DNA of 64,000 nucleotides from Ascochyta rabiei (taxonomy: Eukaryota; Ascomycota; Dothideomycetes; Pleosporales; Didymellaceae), in the NCBI RefSeq assembly GCF_004011695.2, contig NC_082411.1:744001-808000 (forward strand). Reading direction: 5' to 3'. The notes under the pieces are model-generated. The model did no database searches and was not told the origin of the DNA. It saw only the letters and a list, made by a program, of their open reading frames with translations. How positions within the stretch are numbered: position 1 is the first letter of the stretch; each line of letters starts with the position of its first letter. The position numbers and the translations under genes were made by a program. This document shows, in pieces, positions 11,623-22,958 of the stretch.

Positions 11623-14600
11623 ATGGCGCAGCAGAGCGCTCTGTCGTCGGCGCTGGACCGCATCGTCCAAGAGCTCCGCTCCAAGTCAGGAAGCTCCCCA
11701 GGCACGCGACAACGGCCTCCAGACGCTGACAGGCCGCAGGCACGATGAAACCAGACAAAAGGGCGCGCACAATCTGCGCCAGACGGTCGAGGCGGCGCAT
11801 CGAGGTGAGCTGCACCGGCCCCCACCTGCACATGGACACTGACACTGCGCAGAGCTGGCGCCCGCCGTCTTCACAAACTTCTACGGCGACGTCTACGGCA
11901 AGATCTCGAGCCTCATCGTCGGCGGCAGCGACTCCAATGAGCGCATCGGCGGCATCCACGCGCTCAATGCCCTCATCGACTTCCGTGGCGACGATGCCGG
12001 CACCAAGACGACGCGCTTCGCCTCGTATCTGCGCGCCGTCATGCGCGGCCAGGACACGACGTCTATGGTCGTGGCCGCGAAAGCCCTGGGACGCCTCGCC
12101 AAACCTGGCGGCACCCTCACCGCCGAGCTGGTCGAGGCCGAGGTCAAGGGCGCCCTGGAGTGGCTGCAGCTGGAGCGCCTGGAGAACCGCCGCTTCGCTG
12201 CCGTGCTGATTCTGCGCGAGCTGGCCAAGAACTCGCCCACGCTCATGTACCAGTGGATTGCCCAGATCTTCGAGGTCATCTGGGTCGCCCTCCGCGACCC
12301 CAAGGTGCTCATCCGCGAGTCGGCCGCAGAGGCCATCAGTGCCTGCTTCGAGATCATATCCCCCCGCGACTCGGCTATGCGCCAGCTATGGTTCGGCAAG
12401 GTCTACGAGGAGATCTTTCGCGGCTTCAGCATCAACACAAACGAAGCGATACACGGGTCCCTGCTCACCATGAAGGAGCTGCTGGACAAGAGCGCCTACT
12501 TTATGAACGAGTCGCGCTTCAAGGAGACGGCAGAGACGGTGCTCAAGTACCGGGAGCATAGGGATACCCTGGTCCGTAGGGAGGTTGTGCTCATCATCCC
12601 GCGACTCGCCAGTTATTCGCCCACCGAGTTCGCCGCAAAGTACCTCCACCAGTGCATGTTGCATTTGCAAGGCCTGATACGGAAAGACCGCGACCGCGAC
12701 AAGGCTTTCGTTGCTATTGGACAGGTTGCGAACGCTGTTGGCGTTGCCATCTCCCCCTACCTCGAGGGTATTCTGGGCTTCATCCAGGAAGGCCTCACAG
12801 CGAAGGCGCGGAACAAGGGTGTCATCAACGAAGCTCCGATATTTCAATGTCTTAGTATGATTGCGGCAGCTGTTGGGCAAGCTCTTACGAAGAGCGTGGA
12901 ACGACTGCTGGACCCAATATTCTCTTGTGGACTGAGCGACTCGCTTTTCCAGGCGCTCGTCGACATGGCGCATTATGTACCGCCATCTCGACCGATGATC
13001 CAGGAGAAACTCCTAGACCTTCTCAGTCAAATCCTTGCACAACGGCATTTCTTACCCCTCGGCAGCCCTTACCAAGTGTCACAACCGCCACAGATCTGGA
13101 CACGAGACCACAAAGATCCTGCCATTATTCCTGCGCGAGAAGCTGAAATCGCTCTTGCGCTTCACACACTCGGCAGCTTCGACTTTACGGGACACGTGCT
13201 GAACGAGTTTGTGCGTGACGTCGCCATTCGCTACGTCGAGGCAGACAACCCAGAGATCCGCAAGCGCGCCGCCCTGACATGTTGTCAGTTGTTCGTCAAA
13301 GATCCTATAGTACATCAGACTAGCACTCACGCTACCAAAGTGGTCGGTGACATCATCGAGAAGCTCTTGACAGTTGGCGTGGGCGATGTCGATTGGGAGA
13401 TTCGCTGGGAAGTTTTGCTCGCGCTCGATGCTCGCTTCGACCGTCACCTTGGGAAGGCGGACAATGTCCGGACACTGTTCCTGGCGCTCAACGATGAAAT
13501 TTTCGTCATTCGGCAGGCTGCAATGTCTATCATAGGACGTTTGACAGCAGTCAATCCGGCTTATGTTTTTCCATCACTACGCAAAGTCCTGCTGCAATTG
13601 CTGACCGAGGTCAACTACGCTAATAGCCCGAGGAGCAAGGAGGAGAGTGCGAAGCTCATCAGTAGTCTGGTTGGAGCAGCTGACAGCCTCATCAAACCGC
13701 TTGTTGACCCCATTGTTACCGTACTCCTACCTAAAGCGAAAGATCCGAACCCGGAAGTTGCATCAACAACACTCAAGGCTATCGGTGATCTCGCCTCAGT
13801 TGGGGGTGAAGACATGATCAAGTACATCCCTGAGCTGATGCCGGTTATCCTGGATTTCATGCAAGATCTCAGCTCGGACTCGAAGCGCTTCTCTGCGCTA
13901 AAGGCTCTCGGACAACTCGCCACAAATGCCGGCTATGTCATTGAGCCATATAGAGATTACCCCGAGTTGATGAACATTTTGATGAGCATCGTAAAGACTG
14001 AACCTGAAGGCGAGCTGAGACGGGAAACCGTTAGGCTCATGGGCACTCTTGGTGCTTTGGACCCAGACGAATATCAGAAGATCATGGAGCAATCCCCGGA
14101 CCAACAGCTCATCCTGGAGGCGCAGGCTGTTACGGACGTCTCCCTCATCATGCAAGGCATTACTCCTTCAAACGAAGAGTATTACCCCACCATCGTTATC
14201 AGCACGCTCATGGGATTGTTGAAAGATCCGTCACTCATGCAGTTCCACTCTGCAATTGTCGATGCTGTCATGAACATCTACGCCACTATGGGACTGAAGT
14301 GCGTGCCTTTCCTCAACCAGGTGGTGCCCGGGTTCCTTCAGGTCATCCGCTCCACGCCAGCTGGACGCTCGGAAGGCTACTTCAACCAGCTCAGCCAGTT
14401 GGTCCGCATCGTTCGACAACATATCCGTCCATACCTGCCGTCAATCTTGACATGCGTCAAGGAGTACTGGGGTAATAACCCCCAACTGCAGGCCACAATA
14501 CTTTCACTCATTGAAGCCATTGCACGATCACTCGAAGGCGAATTCAAAGTTTACCTCGCAGATGTCCTACCTTTGATGCTGAGTGTGCTGGATTCGGACC

Positions 14601-17600
14601 AGACTGGCAAGCGGCTGCCGTCTGAGCGGGTACTACACGCTTTCTTGATCTTTGGTTCAAGCGCCGAGGAGTACATGCATCTGATCATTCCCATCATGGT
14701 CAAGATGTTTGACAAACCGGGGCAACCGGGGCACATTCGAAGACTGGCAATCGAGACGTTAGGGCGATTGTCGAAGCAAGTCAATGTCTCCGAGTTCGCT
14801 GCACGAATCATTCACCCTCTCTGTCGTGTACTTTCAGGCAACGATCCAACCCTGAAGCAGACAGCTCTTGAGACGCTTTGTGCACTGATCTTCCAACTGG
14901 GACCTGACTATACCCACTTTGTACCGACAGTGAACAAAGTTCTGATAGCGAACAAAGTGCCTCACGAGAACTACGGTCGTATTGTATCCAAATTACAAAA
15001 GGGTGAGCCCCTGCCACAAGATCTGAGCCCTGACGAGCGATACGGAGAAGACGACGAGGACCTCAACCCTGCAGAGATTCTCACCAAGAAACTAGCCGTC
15101 AATCAGCAGCATCTCAAGGCAGCCTGGGAAGCTTCGTCAAAGACCACGAAGGAAGACTGGGTCGAATGGATGCGCAGATTCAGTGTCGAGCTACTTAGAG
15201 AGTCTCCACAACAAGCGTTACGCGCTTGCACGCCGTTGGGTAGTATCTACAATCCCATCGCCAGGAGTCTGTTCAACTCGGCATTCGTCTCGTGCTGGAC
15301 TGAACTGTATGATCAGTACCAGGAAGAGCTCGTGCGATCGATCGAGGCTGCACTCACGTCTCCAAATATACCGCCTGAGATCCTGCAGATTCTGCTGAAC
15401 TTGGCAGAATTTATGGAGCATGACGACAAAGCACTACCCATCGATGTTCGGATACTGGGAATGTACGCTGGCAAGTGCCATGCATTCGCCAAAGCATTGC
15501 ACTACAAGGAATTGGAATTTAACGCAGAACAAAACTCGAGTGCGGTGGAAGCCCTTATCAGCATCAACAACCAGCTGCAGCAGACAGATGCTGCATTCGG
15601 AATCTTGCGAAAGGCTCAGGGGTATACGGACGTCGAGCTGAAAGAGACATGGTTCGAAAAGTTGCAAAGATGGGACGAGGCTCTACACTCCTACCAGCGC
15701 CGTGAGCTCGAAGAGCCAGACTCGTTCGAAATCACCATGGGTAAGATGCGTTGTCTGCACGCCCTCGGTGAATGGGATCTACTTTCGAGCTTATCTAAGG
15801 AAAAGTGGGCCAATGCCAGTCAGGAGTACCGCAAGGCGATAGCACCACTTGCTGCAACGGCTGCATGGGGTCTGGGCAAGTTTGCTGACATGGACTCATA
15901 TCTGAGTGTCATGAAGGAGCAATCGCCAGACAGAGCATTCTTCGCTTCGATCCTCAACATTCATAACAACAGATTCGAAATTGCCATCGAGGAGATCGCC
16001 AAGGCTCGCAAGGGTCTCGATACGGAGCTCAGCTCACTACTTGGCGAGTCGTACCAGCGTGCTTACTTGCCAATGATCCGCGTGCAGATGCTGGCTGAGC
16101 TGGAAGAAATCATGCTGTACAAGCAGTTGGGTATCAAGGAGCATCGCGAAAAGCAAGCTTCCATGCGGAAGACCTGGATGAAGCGACTTAAGGGGCTGCA
16201 GCCGAACCCTGAAGTGTGGCAGCGGATGATGAAGGTGCGACAACTCGTCATCTCGCCAGAGGAGGGCACCGACATGTGGATCAAGTACACCAATCTCTGT
16301 CGGAAGAACAATAGGATGAACCTCGCGAACAAGGCGCTACAGAAGCTCCTCAACATCGAGGGCGCAGGTGAGCACAGGGTCGTCGAATATGTGCGCGAGA
16401 ACGCACACAAGATCTCCCATCCTGTGGCGTACGCAACGTACAAGTACATGTGGGCGGATCAACACACCCAGCAAGAAGCACTCGACTCCATGAAGGACTT
16501 TACGGCCCGCTTATCCGACGACCTCACTATGCGTGCTAGGGCTGCCACGAATCCGATGATGGGACACAACGGTTTGAATGGTATGACTAATGGCCATCCG
16601 CAACTGTTCAACAACATGAATCCTTTCGCGGCTTCTAACGGTGTTAACGGGACGGCAGGCATGAACGGCTCCAACATGCTTAATGGGTCAGCTATGGGCG
16701 TCTCACCGGCTGAACTGGCCGAGTGTCACCGTCTCCTTGCAAAGTGCTATCTCAAGCAAGGTGACTGGCAACAAGAGCTTCAAGATGGAGAGTGGGAGCA
16801 CGAATACGTTCATGAGATTCTGTCTGCTTATGCTGCCGCTACTCGCTACAACAACAACTGGTATAAGGCATGGCACGCCTGGGCGCTTGCTAACTTCGAG
16901 GTTATCAACTCGATAACATCGAAGGCCGACCGGGAGTCGACAGACGTGCCCTCTAACATGGTGCACGATCATGTCGTCCCGGCCATTCATGGTTTCTTCA
17001 AGTCCATTGCTCTGTCCTCGACCAGCTCGCTACAAGATACGCTTCGTCTACTCACGCTCTGGTTCAGCCACGGTGGCCTGCCAGAGGTTAACAGGACAAT
17101 CACCGAAGGCACCAAGTCAGTGCCTATCGACACCTGGCTGGAAGTCATTCCACAGCTGCTCGCTCGAATCAACCAGCCGAACCCTACCGTCCGACAGTCT
17201 ATCCACCAGCTATTGATCGAAGTCGGCAAAGCGCATCCCCAAGCTCTTGTCTTCCCATTGACTGTTAGCATGAAATCGGATGTATCTAGGCGCCAACGAT
17301 CCGCCAAAGAGCTTATGGAGGCAATGCGCGAACATTCTCCTCGTCTGGTCGAACAAGCCGATCTGGTCAGTCACGAGCTTATCCGTATTGCGGTTCTCTG
17401 GCATGAGCAGTGGCATGAAGGCCTTGAAGAGGCGAGTAGGCTCTACTTTGGAGACCACAACATCGATGGCATGTTTGCGACGCTCGCACCGCTGCACGCC
17501 ATGCTCGACAAGGGCCCGGAAACCTTGCGCGAAATCTCGTTCATACAATCCTTTGGCCGAGAATTACAGGAGGCTCGAGATTGGTGTAACACATTTAGAA

Positions 17601-19004
17601 CATCTGGGGAAATAGGAGACCTCAATCAGGCCTGGGATCTCTATTACCAGGTTTTCCGCAAGATTGCCCGTCAGCTGCCATCTCTCATGTCACTTGAGCT
17701 GCAGTATGTCTCACCCAAGCTGAAAGAGGCACACGATCTCGAGCTGGCTGTTCCGGGAACTTACATCGTTGGCAAACCAATCATTCGCATCATTTCGTTT
17801 GATCCTCTTGCCTCGGTCATTCAATCCAAGCAGCGTCCTCGCAAACTGGAGATGCAGGGCAGCGATGGTAAACCACACACCCACATTCTCAAGGGTCACG
17901 AAGATATTCGCCAGGATGAACGCGTAATGCAGTTGTTTGGTCTCTGCAACACACTGCTGGCCAACGACGTGGAGTCTCGAAAACGACATCTCAACATCCA
18001 GCGCTATGCCGCCGTGCCGCTTAGCACGCAGTCCGGTCTCTTAGGCTTCGTGCCTAATAGCGACACACTCCACGTTTTGATTAGGGAGTACCGTGATAGT
18101 AGGAAGATTCTGCTCAACATCGAACACCGGATAATGCTCCAAATGGCGCCAGACTACGACTGTCTGACCCTTATGCAGAAGGTCGAAGTTTTCGGGTACG
18201 CGCTCGACAATACCACTGGCCAGGACTTATATCGTGTGCTCTGGCTCAAGAGTAAGAGCTCCGAAGCATGGCTCGATCGCCGTACGAACTACACTCGCTC
18301 GCTCGCTGTCATGTCGATGGTTGGCTACATTCTCGGCTTGGGTGATCGTCATCCGTCCAACTTGATGCTTGACAGGGTCACGGGCAAGATAGTACATATT
18401 GACTTTGGCGACTGTTTTGAAGTGGCGATGCACCGCGAGAAATACCCTGAGCGCGTGCCGTTCCGTTTGACGCGCATGTTGACGTACGCCATGGAAGTTA
18501 GCAACATCGAAGGCAGTTACAGAACAACATGTGAGCACGTCATGCGGGTATTGAGAGACAACAAAGAGTCTGTCATGGCGGTGCTCGAAGCTGTAAGTCA
18601 CTACCTCATTCTTCCACACATGTTTATCAAGCAATGCTAACACACACTAGTTCATACACGACCCTCTCCTGACCTGGCGTCTCGGCCACCGTGACTCTCC
18701 ACCCGAACCCAATTTCCCTTCGGAGCGACGCCAATCCATCATGGGTGATATCACAGACATGGGCTCGATGGTGCGCGGTCGACATCGGTCCAGTATCGCG
18801 CCGCCCAACGAGGCGGAAGCCAAGGAAGTGCAGAATGCGCGCGCCCTACAGGTCTTGTCGCGTGTCAAGGAGAAGCTCACGGGTAAAGACTTCAGACCTG
18901 GTGAGGAATTGAACTATCAAATGCAGGTGGACAGGCTGATCAAGGAGGCGACAAATCTGGAGAATTTGTGTCAGCATTACATAGGATGGTGCAGTTTCTG
19001 GTAA
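11623..19004 (+). CDS. TOR: TOR serine/threonine kinase (PIKK family)
   Basis: The growth-controlling kinase of TORC1 and TORC2. Exons 11623-11684, 11740-11804, 11853-18592 and 18651-19004 give 2,406 residues. Order: N-terminal HEAT repeats; FAT domain; FRB domain (about residues 1885-1985, HELIRIAVLWHEQWHEGLEEA); kinase domain with GLGDRHPSN (catalytic Asp about 2207) and HIDFGD (Mg-binding Asp about 2226); and FATC ending in CQHYIGWCSFW. Ser about 1938 in REISF is the position whose change gives rapamycin resistance in other TORs; it is intact, so rapamycin-FKBP12 binding is expected. An Asn/Gly/Met-rich insert (about 1606-1660) lies within FAT. Intron 1 (11685-11739) uses a weak GTCAGG donor, chosen because it restores the family sequence and has a CTGAC branch site. 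Most of the protein is one 6.7 kb exon. Confidence 0.97.
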
Positions 19005-19655
19005 GCTGTTAGAACTACTGCCACTGTTACAGACGTTGGCTGCGCGGAGGCACGTGGTAAGGAACATGGCGTATGAGGGACTTGGTCAGGGTATTGTGGC
19101 TTTTGCATGTACGATCAGGGCGTGCGATCAGCGAGCATTGGCTGGAGTTCTGGTGCGGTTTTATTGTTGCCCTCTTACGGGAGGTGGGTTTTGCATTCTA
19201 CTCGAACTGTATTAGTCTCGATTGTAGCGGTTAGCAATTGTTATGCCATCGCTCCATTTTCACTCACTCTGAGAGGAGTGAAGAGGCTCGGGGATATCAC
19301 GGCAAGCTCGGATCACTAGCCGAATAGTAGGCGCGCTATCTCTTCGCTCAACAACGCCATTTGCTAGACATGGCTGTGCGATGCTCACTGATCTTCCCGC
19401 ATTCGATGAGGTGGGGCACAGAGGGTGTGTTGTCGCATGGGCAAGCAACGGCTCAGTGTCAATCCGTGAGGTTGCTCTACCTGAGCAGAAGTCTTCAACC
19501 TCACGACTCCAGGACAGAAACGGTTACTAATCAATTTTGAAACCAACCGCGAGCTTCCGCTAGCCGGACTGTGCCCTAGCCTTCAGCGTCGCGCGTCTTT
19601 GCCCTGTTCGTCGTTTGCTCGATGCATCCATGGCTCGCAATCGAGCCAAGCTACA
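19005..19655. other. Intergenic region between TOR and the TDT transporter
   Basis: No supported gene or repeat; 3' flank of TOR and promoter/leader of the transporter. Confidence 0.55.
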
Positions 19656-21461
19656 ATGGACAGACAGGACACCTTCTACACGGCTCGTCTCCATCCCACC
19701 GCCGACAAAAGCCGCAGAGCGAGCGTAGACACGGTTTCCAGTGCAGCCGACCGTCGCCGCTGGCGAAACCATGCTCACGTGCTCACACCGGAACCGCAGT
19801 ATGTGGAAAGAGATCCCTTCGATGAGTTTGCAGTCAATCTACCACCCGCAACCCCACGGAGAAGCTTAGATGAAAAGACCGCAGAGGGAAGCCAAGACGG
19901 TGGCGTAGAGACCGAGGAAGAGATAGAAGCCGGCACTGAAAGTCAAGGACCGCGAGACGGTGCCGTCCCGGGCGGAAACGGAGTCGAAGTTAGAGAAGAC
20001 GACCAAGGAGAAATAGAGAAGAAAGCAGATCCCAACGACGATGCATACGACACGGCGCCGCAACAACGCCACGCCAAACTCCCCTGGCGCGAGCGCATCC
20101 GTCATTTCACGTGGACCTGGTTCTGCCTCACAATGGCCACGGGCGGCATCGCCAATGTGCTCTATGCCATGCCCTTCCGCTTTCGAGGTCTCTACGCCCT
20201 GGGCTGCCTATTCTTCATTGGCAACATGGTTCTCTTCCTCTTCAACGTCGCGATGATATCCTGTCGCTTCTACTTCTACCCGCGCACGTTCCGCGCGTCG
20301 TTCTTGCATCCTACAGAGAGCCTGTTCATTCCGTCGGCGATTGTGAGCTTTGGGATCATTATGATGAATATCAGTCAGTATGGTGTCGGCTCGGTGGGCC
20401 AGGGCCGGTGGCTGCAACATGTAATGATTGTGCTGTTTTGGGTGGACTGCGGACTTGCTGTTACCTTCTCTCTTGGTATCTATCTGATCATGTTAGTGTC
20501 CACCTTTTCTCACGTCTTCCTCCACCAAACACTAACGAGCTTCAGGTGGTCATCCACCACGTTTACGATCAATCAGATGACCCCGATTTGGATCTTTCCA
20601 GCTTACCCCCTTTTAATTATCGGTCCCCATGCCGGCAGCCTAGCCCCTAAGGTCTCAGACCAGAACACAGCTCTCAGCATCATCCTCGGTGGCTACATCA
20701 TCCAGGGCATCGGGTTCCTCGTTTCGCTCATGATCTACGCGGCCTTCATCTACCGCCTCATGACGCAGAAACTCCCTAAGGAATCTCTCCGCCCAGGAAT
20801 GTTCATCTCCGTCGGTCCGTCGGGCTTCACAATCGCAGGCATCATCACAATGGGCCAGGAGCTGCCCAAAGTCGTGCCGCCCGACTTCATGGGCGAGGGA
20901 AACGGAGAGCTTGCCGGCAAAGTGGGCATGATCATGGCCAACTTCATGGGTCTTTGGCTCTGGGGCCTTGCGCTGTGGTTCTTCTTCGTCAGCGTGGGCG
21001 CACATTGGAGCTGTGCCAGGAGAGGCAGGATGGATTTCGCCATGACGTGGTATTCGTTTGTATTCCCCAACACCGCCCTAACAACTGCTACGTTTGCGAT
21101 TGCGAAGGCGCTGGATGGGAACACGGCAATTAGGTACGTGGGGTGCACCATGACGATTGCGCTGATCCTGATGTGGATATTCGTCGTGGTCATGAATGTC
21201 AGGGCCGTGTTTATCCATCAGATTCTCTGGCCGGAGAAACAAGAGGACAGGACTGAGGGTGGATGGAAGCAGCAGACTGCCGATGAGCAGAGGAGGCGCG
21301 TCGGTGATGGAGGGGAGAGTGCAGTGGGGAGGATTGTCAGAACCGTTAGTCGTAGGGGTCTGGAGGTGCCCAGTGGAGCTGCGAAACCTACTCGGACGCA
21401 GACAGACAGCGGGCAGAGGAGAAGGCAGTGGAGTTCTATGAGCAACAGAGAGGGGCGATGA
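19656..21461 (+). CDS. TDT-family transporter (malic acid permease / sulfite efflux pump type)
   Basis: A plasma-membrane carrier of the tellurite-resistance/dicarboxylate family, which includes yeast Mae1 (malate uptake) and Ssu1 (sulfite efflux). The exons, 19656-20491 and 20546-21461, give 583 residues. About 140 hydrophilic N-terminal residues (acidic, Ser/Glu-rich) precede roughly ten hydrophobic segments starting at RIRHFTWTWFCLTMATGGIA. The segment MTPIWIFPAYPLLIIGP is a TDT hallmark. The tail is Arg/Gln-rich. The 54 bp intron (20492-20545) keeps frame, so an unspliced reading is also open. I infer splicing because joining gives LIMWSSTTFTINQMTP, matching the family, and CACTAAC lies near the acceptor. 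The start is the ATG with A at -3. Substrate cannot be told from sequence; PalmB-like long N-termini occur in fungal malate-permease homologues. Confidence 0.85.
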   Translation: MDRQDTFYTARLHPTADKSRRASVDTVSSAADRRRWRNHAHVLTPEPQYVERDPFDEFAVNLPPATPRRSLDEKTAEGSQDGGVETEEEIEAGTESQGPRDGAVPGGNGVEVREDDQGEIEKKADPNDDAYDTAPQQRHAKLPWRERIRHFTWTWFCLTMATGGIANVLYAMPFRFRGLYALGCLFFIGNMVLFLFNVAMISCRFYFYPRTFRASFLHPTESLFIPSAIVSFGIIMMNISQYGVGSVGQGRWLQHVMIVLFWVDCGLAVTFSLGIYLIMLVSTFSHVFLHQTLTSFRWSSTTFTINQMTPIWIFPAYPLLIIGPHAGSLAPKVSDQNTALSIILGGYIIQGIGFLVSLMIYAAFIYRLMTQKLPKESLRPGMFISVGPSGFTIAGIITMGQELPKVVPPDFMGEGNGELAGKVGMIMANFMGLWLWGLALWFFFVSVGAHWSCARRGRMDFAMTWYSFVFPNTALTTATFAIAKALDGNTAIRYVGCTMTIALILMWIFVVVMNVRAVFIHQILWPEKQEDRTEGGWKQQTADEQRRRVGDGGESAVGRIVRTVSRRGLEVPSGAAKPTRTQTDSGQRRRQWSSMSNREGR

Positions 21462-21916
21462 TGCTGGGTGTGGCTTTAGTGAAAACGCATACAATGATAC
21501 CGTATGAGAATGCTTTGAAATGCTGGCTGATCCAAGTAGATTCTTTCAAAACACCGTACTTGGCCTCATCTTCTAGGCATGCTCTTTATATTTTGTAATC
21601 AAGCAGAAGTCATCAACGAGGCGATAGAAATGATTGTGCCAGTGTACAGTCGTTGACGCGCAGGGTCAGCGATTACAGCGTGCAGCGTCGGCATGCAGGA
21701 TTGTTAACAACAGCTTTGTAGAAACGGTATAAGCTTACGATCGTTTGGAAAAGTGCAAATACTCTTAACTATGCAAGGCTTTTGCCTGAATACTGCCAAA
21801 GACCTCTGGACATGTTATTGGAGTGGGAGTCGAGGGTTGCTAAGTCCGAGCCCTTGGTGCATGGAAGCCAATTCAGCCATCAAAGTTCTACTGCGTAATA
21901 TATATGAAAATGTAAT
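21462..21916. other. Convergent intergenic region
   Basis: Holds the 3' flanks of the transporter and the thioesterase gene; no gene or repeat seen. Confidence 0.5.
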
Positions 21917-22682
21917 CTACTCTTTCTTCTCGGATTTCTTGGGTGAAAGCTCCTCAACAATGTTGTTTGGGTCCTTCCAGGCCAAAGCTACATACTTGGT
22001 ATGGCTGCCACGAGCAAAGACCTCGCCGTTGCTATTGCTGAAGTTGATCGAGGTGTACGCCAGTGTTTTGCCAACTAAACCATGATCAACAGGATGGACT
22101 TTGGTGCTTGAGCAGACATGCAAACTCACATTTATCGCAGGTGACCTCGGCCTTGATCAAATCACCGATCTTGCCTCCGGACGAAAGGTAGGTCACGTTC
22201 AAGTCGGTCGATACGCCGGTAGCGAAGAGACCTCGAGAGGCTATTGCGAGAGAACCACCGAGGTCAACCATGCTGGCTATCGTGCCTCCATGGAGGATGT
22301 TCAGGCGGTTCTGGTTGGAAGTAAGCTCTCATGCAGCAATGTTGATGGCTCGTTCATACGGTGTGTTCTTTCTGGATATCAAGCTCGAACTTGACGCGCC
22401 CAGGAGTTGCGGACGTGACACGAAGCTGTTGAGCTCAAATCAGCTGCCAACGTTCGATCGATGGGATTACTTGTCGAATAACATACACCGTCTAGTAATC
22501 TATGTGATAGCACCCGTTGGCTGTGCGCAATTGTTACTCTTCATGTCTGCAACGTACCTTGGCTCCAGGCCAGAATTGGCTCGGAAAGATTCCCAAACCT
22601 AGTCAATTGATTAGCATCAACGCAATCTATGTAGCTGAAGTATGTGAAGTCTCACAGATCTGACAAACTTGAGCGCAGGCAT
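21917..22682 (-). CDS. Hotdog-fold acyl-CoA thioesterase (THEM2/ACOT13-like)
   Basis: Probably hydrolyses acyl-CoA to free fatty acid and CoA. Read on the minus strand: exon 1 22656-22682 (MPALKFVRS), exon 2 22558-22598 (VWESFRANSGLEP), exon 3 22360-22425, exon 4 22130-22310, exon 5 21917-22074. The PaaI/thioesterase-II core is clear: LNILHGGTIASMVDLGGSLAIAS carries the HGG and the catalytic-side acidic residue, followed by STDLNVTYLSSGGKIGDLIKAEV and the final strands. The C-terminus is Lys/Glu-rich. One problem: exon 2 ends with two extra bases at the GTACGT donor, while exon 3 starts in phase 0 after the CAG acceptor at 22426-22428, so that join is out of frame. Either a different donor or acceptor, a tiny missed exon, or a sequence or gene defect explains this. 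It is divergent from TFB2, with 276 bp between starts. Confidence 0.75.
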
Positions 22683-22958
22683 CTTCGCGGCTTCGACCTC
22701 GGTCTGTCGAGGAGTGACGGTCGTCCTCCGCTCGGCAATTACTCGATGCCATGGGGGTCCCGGGAGCTAGAGCAGGGGTGGCGCCCCACGTCTCCGCTCC
22801 GCCCTTGGCACGTCATCGATCGTCGCTGCCTTCTTGGGCAACCTTTGAACTTCACCTCTCGCAACAATTTCCGCGCATTCCACGCGTTTGGTCCGCCGTC
22901 TTGCCTCAAGACGATGATACAACGGTAGTCAATCGATTGACACCATCTACCCGACACC

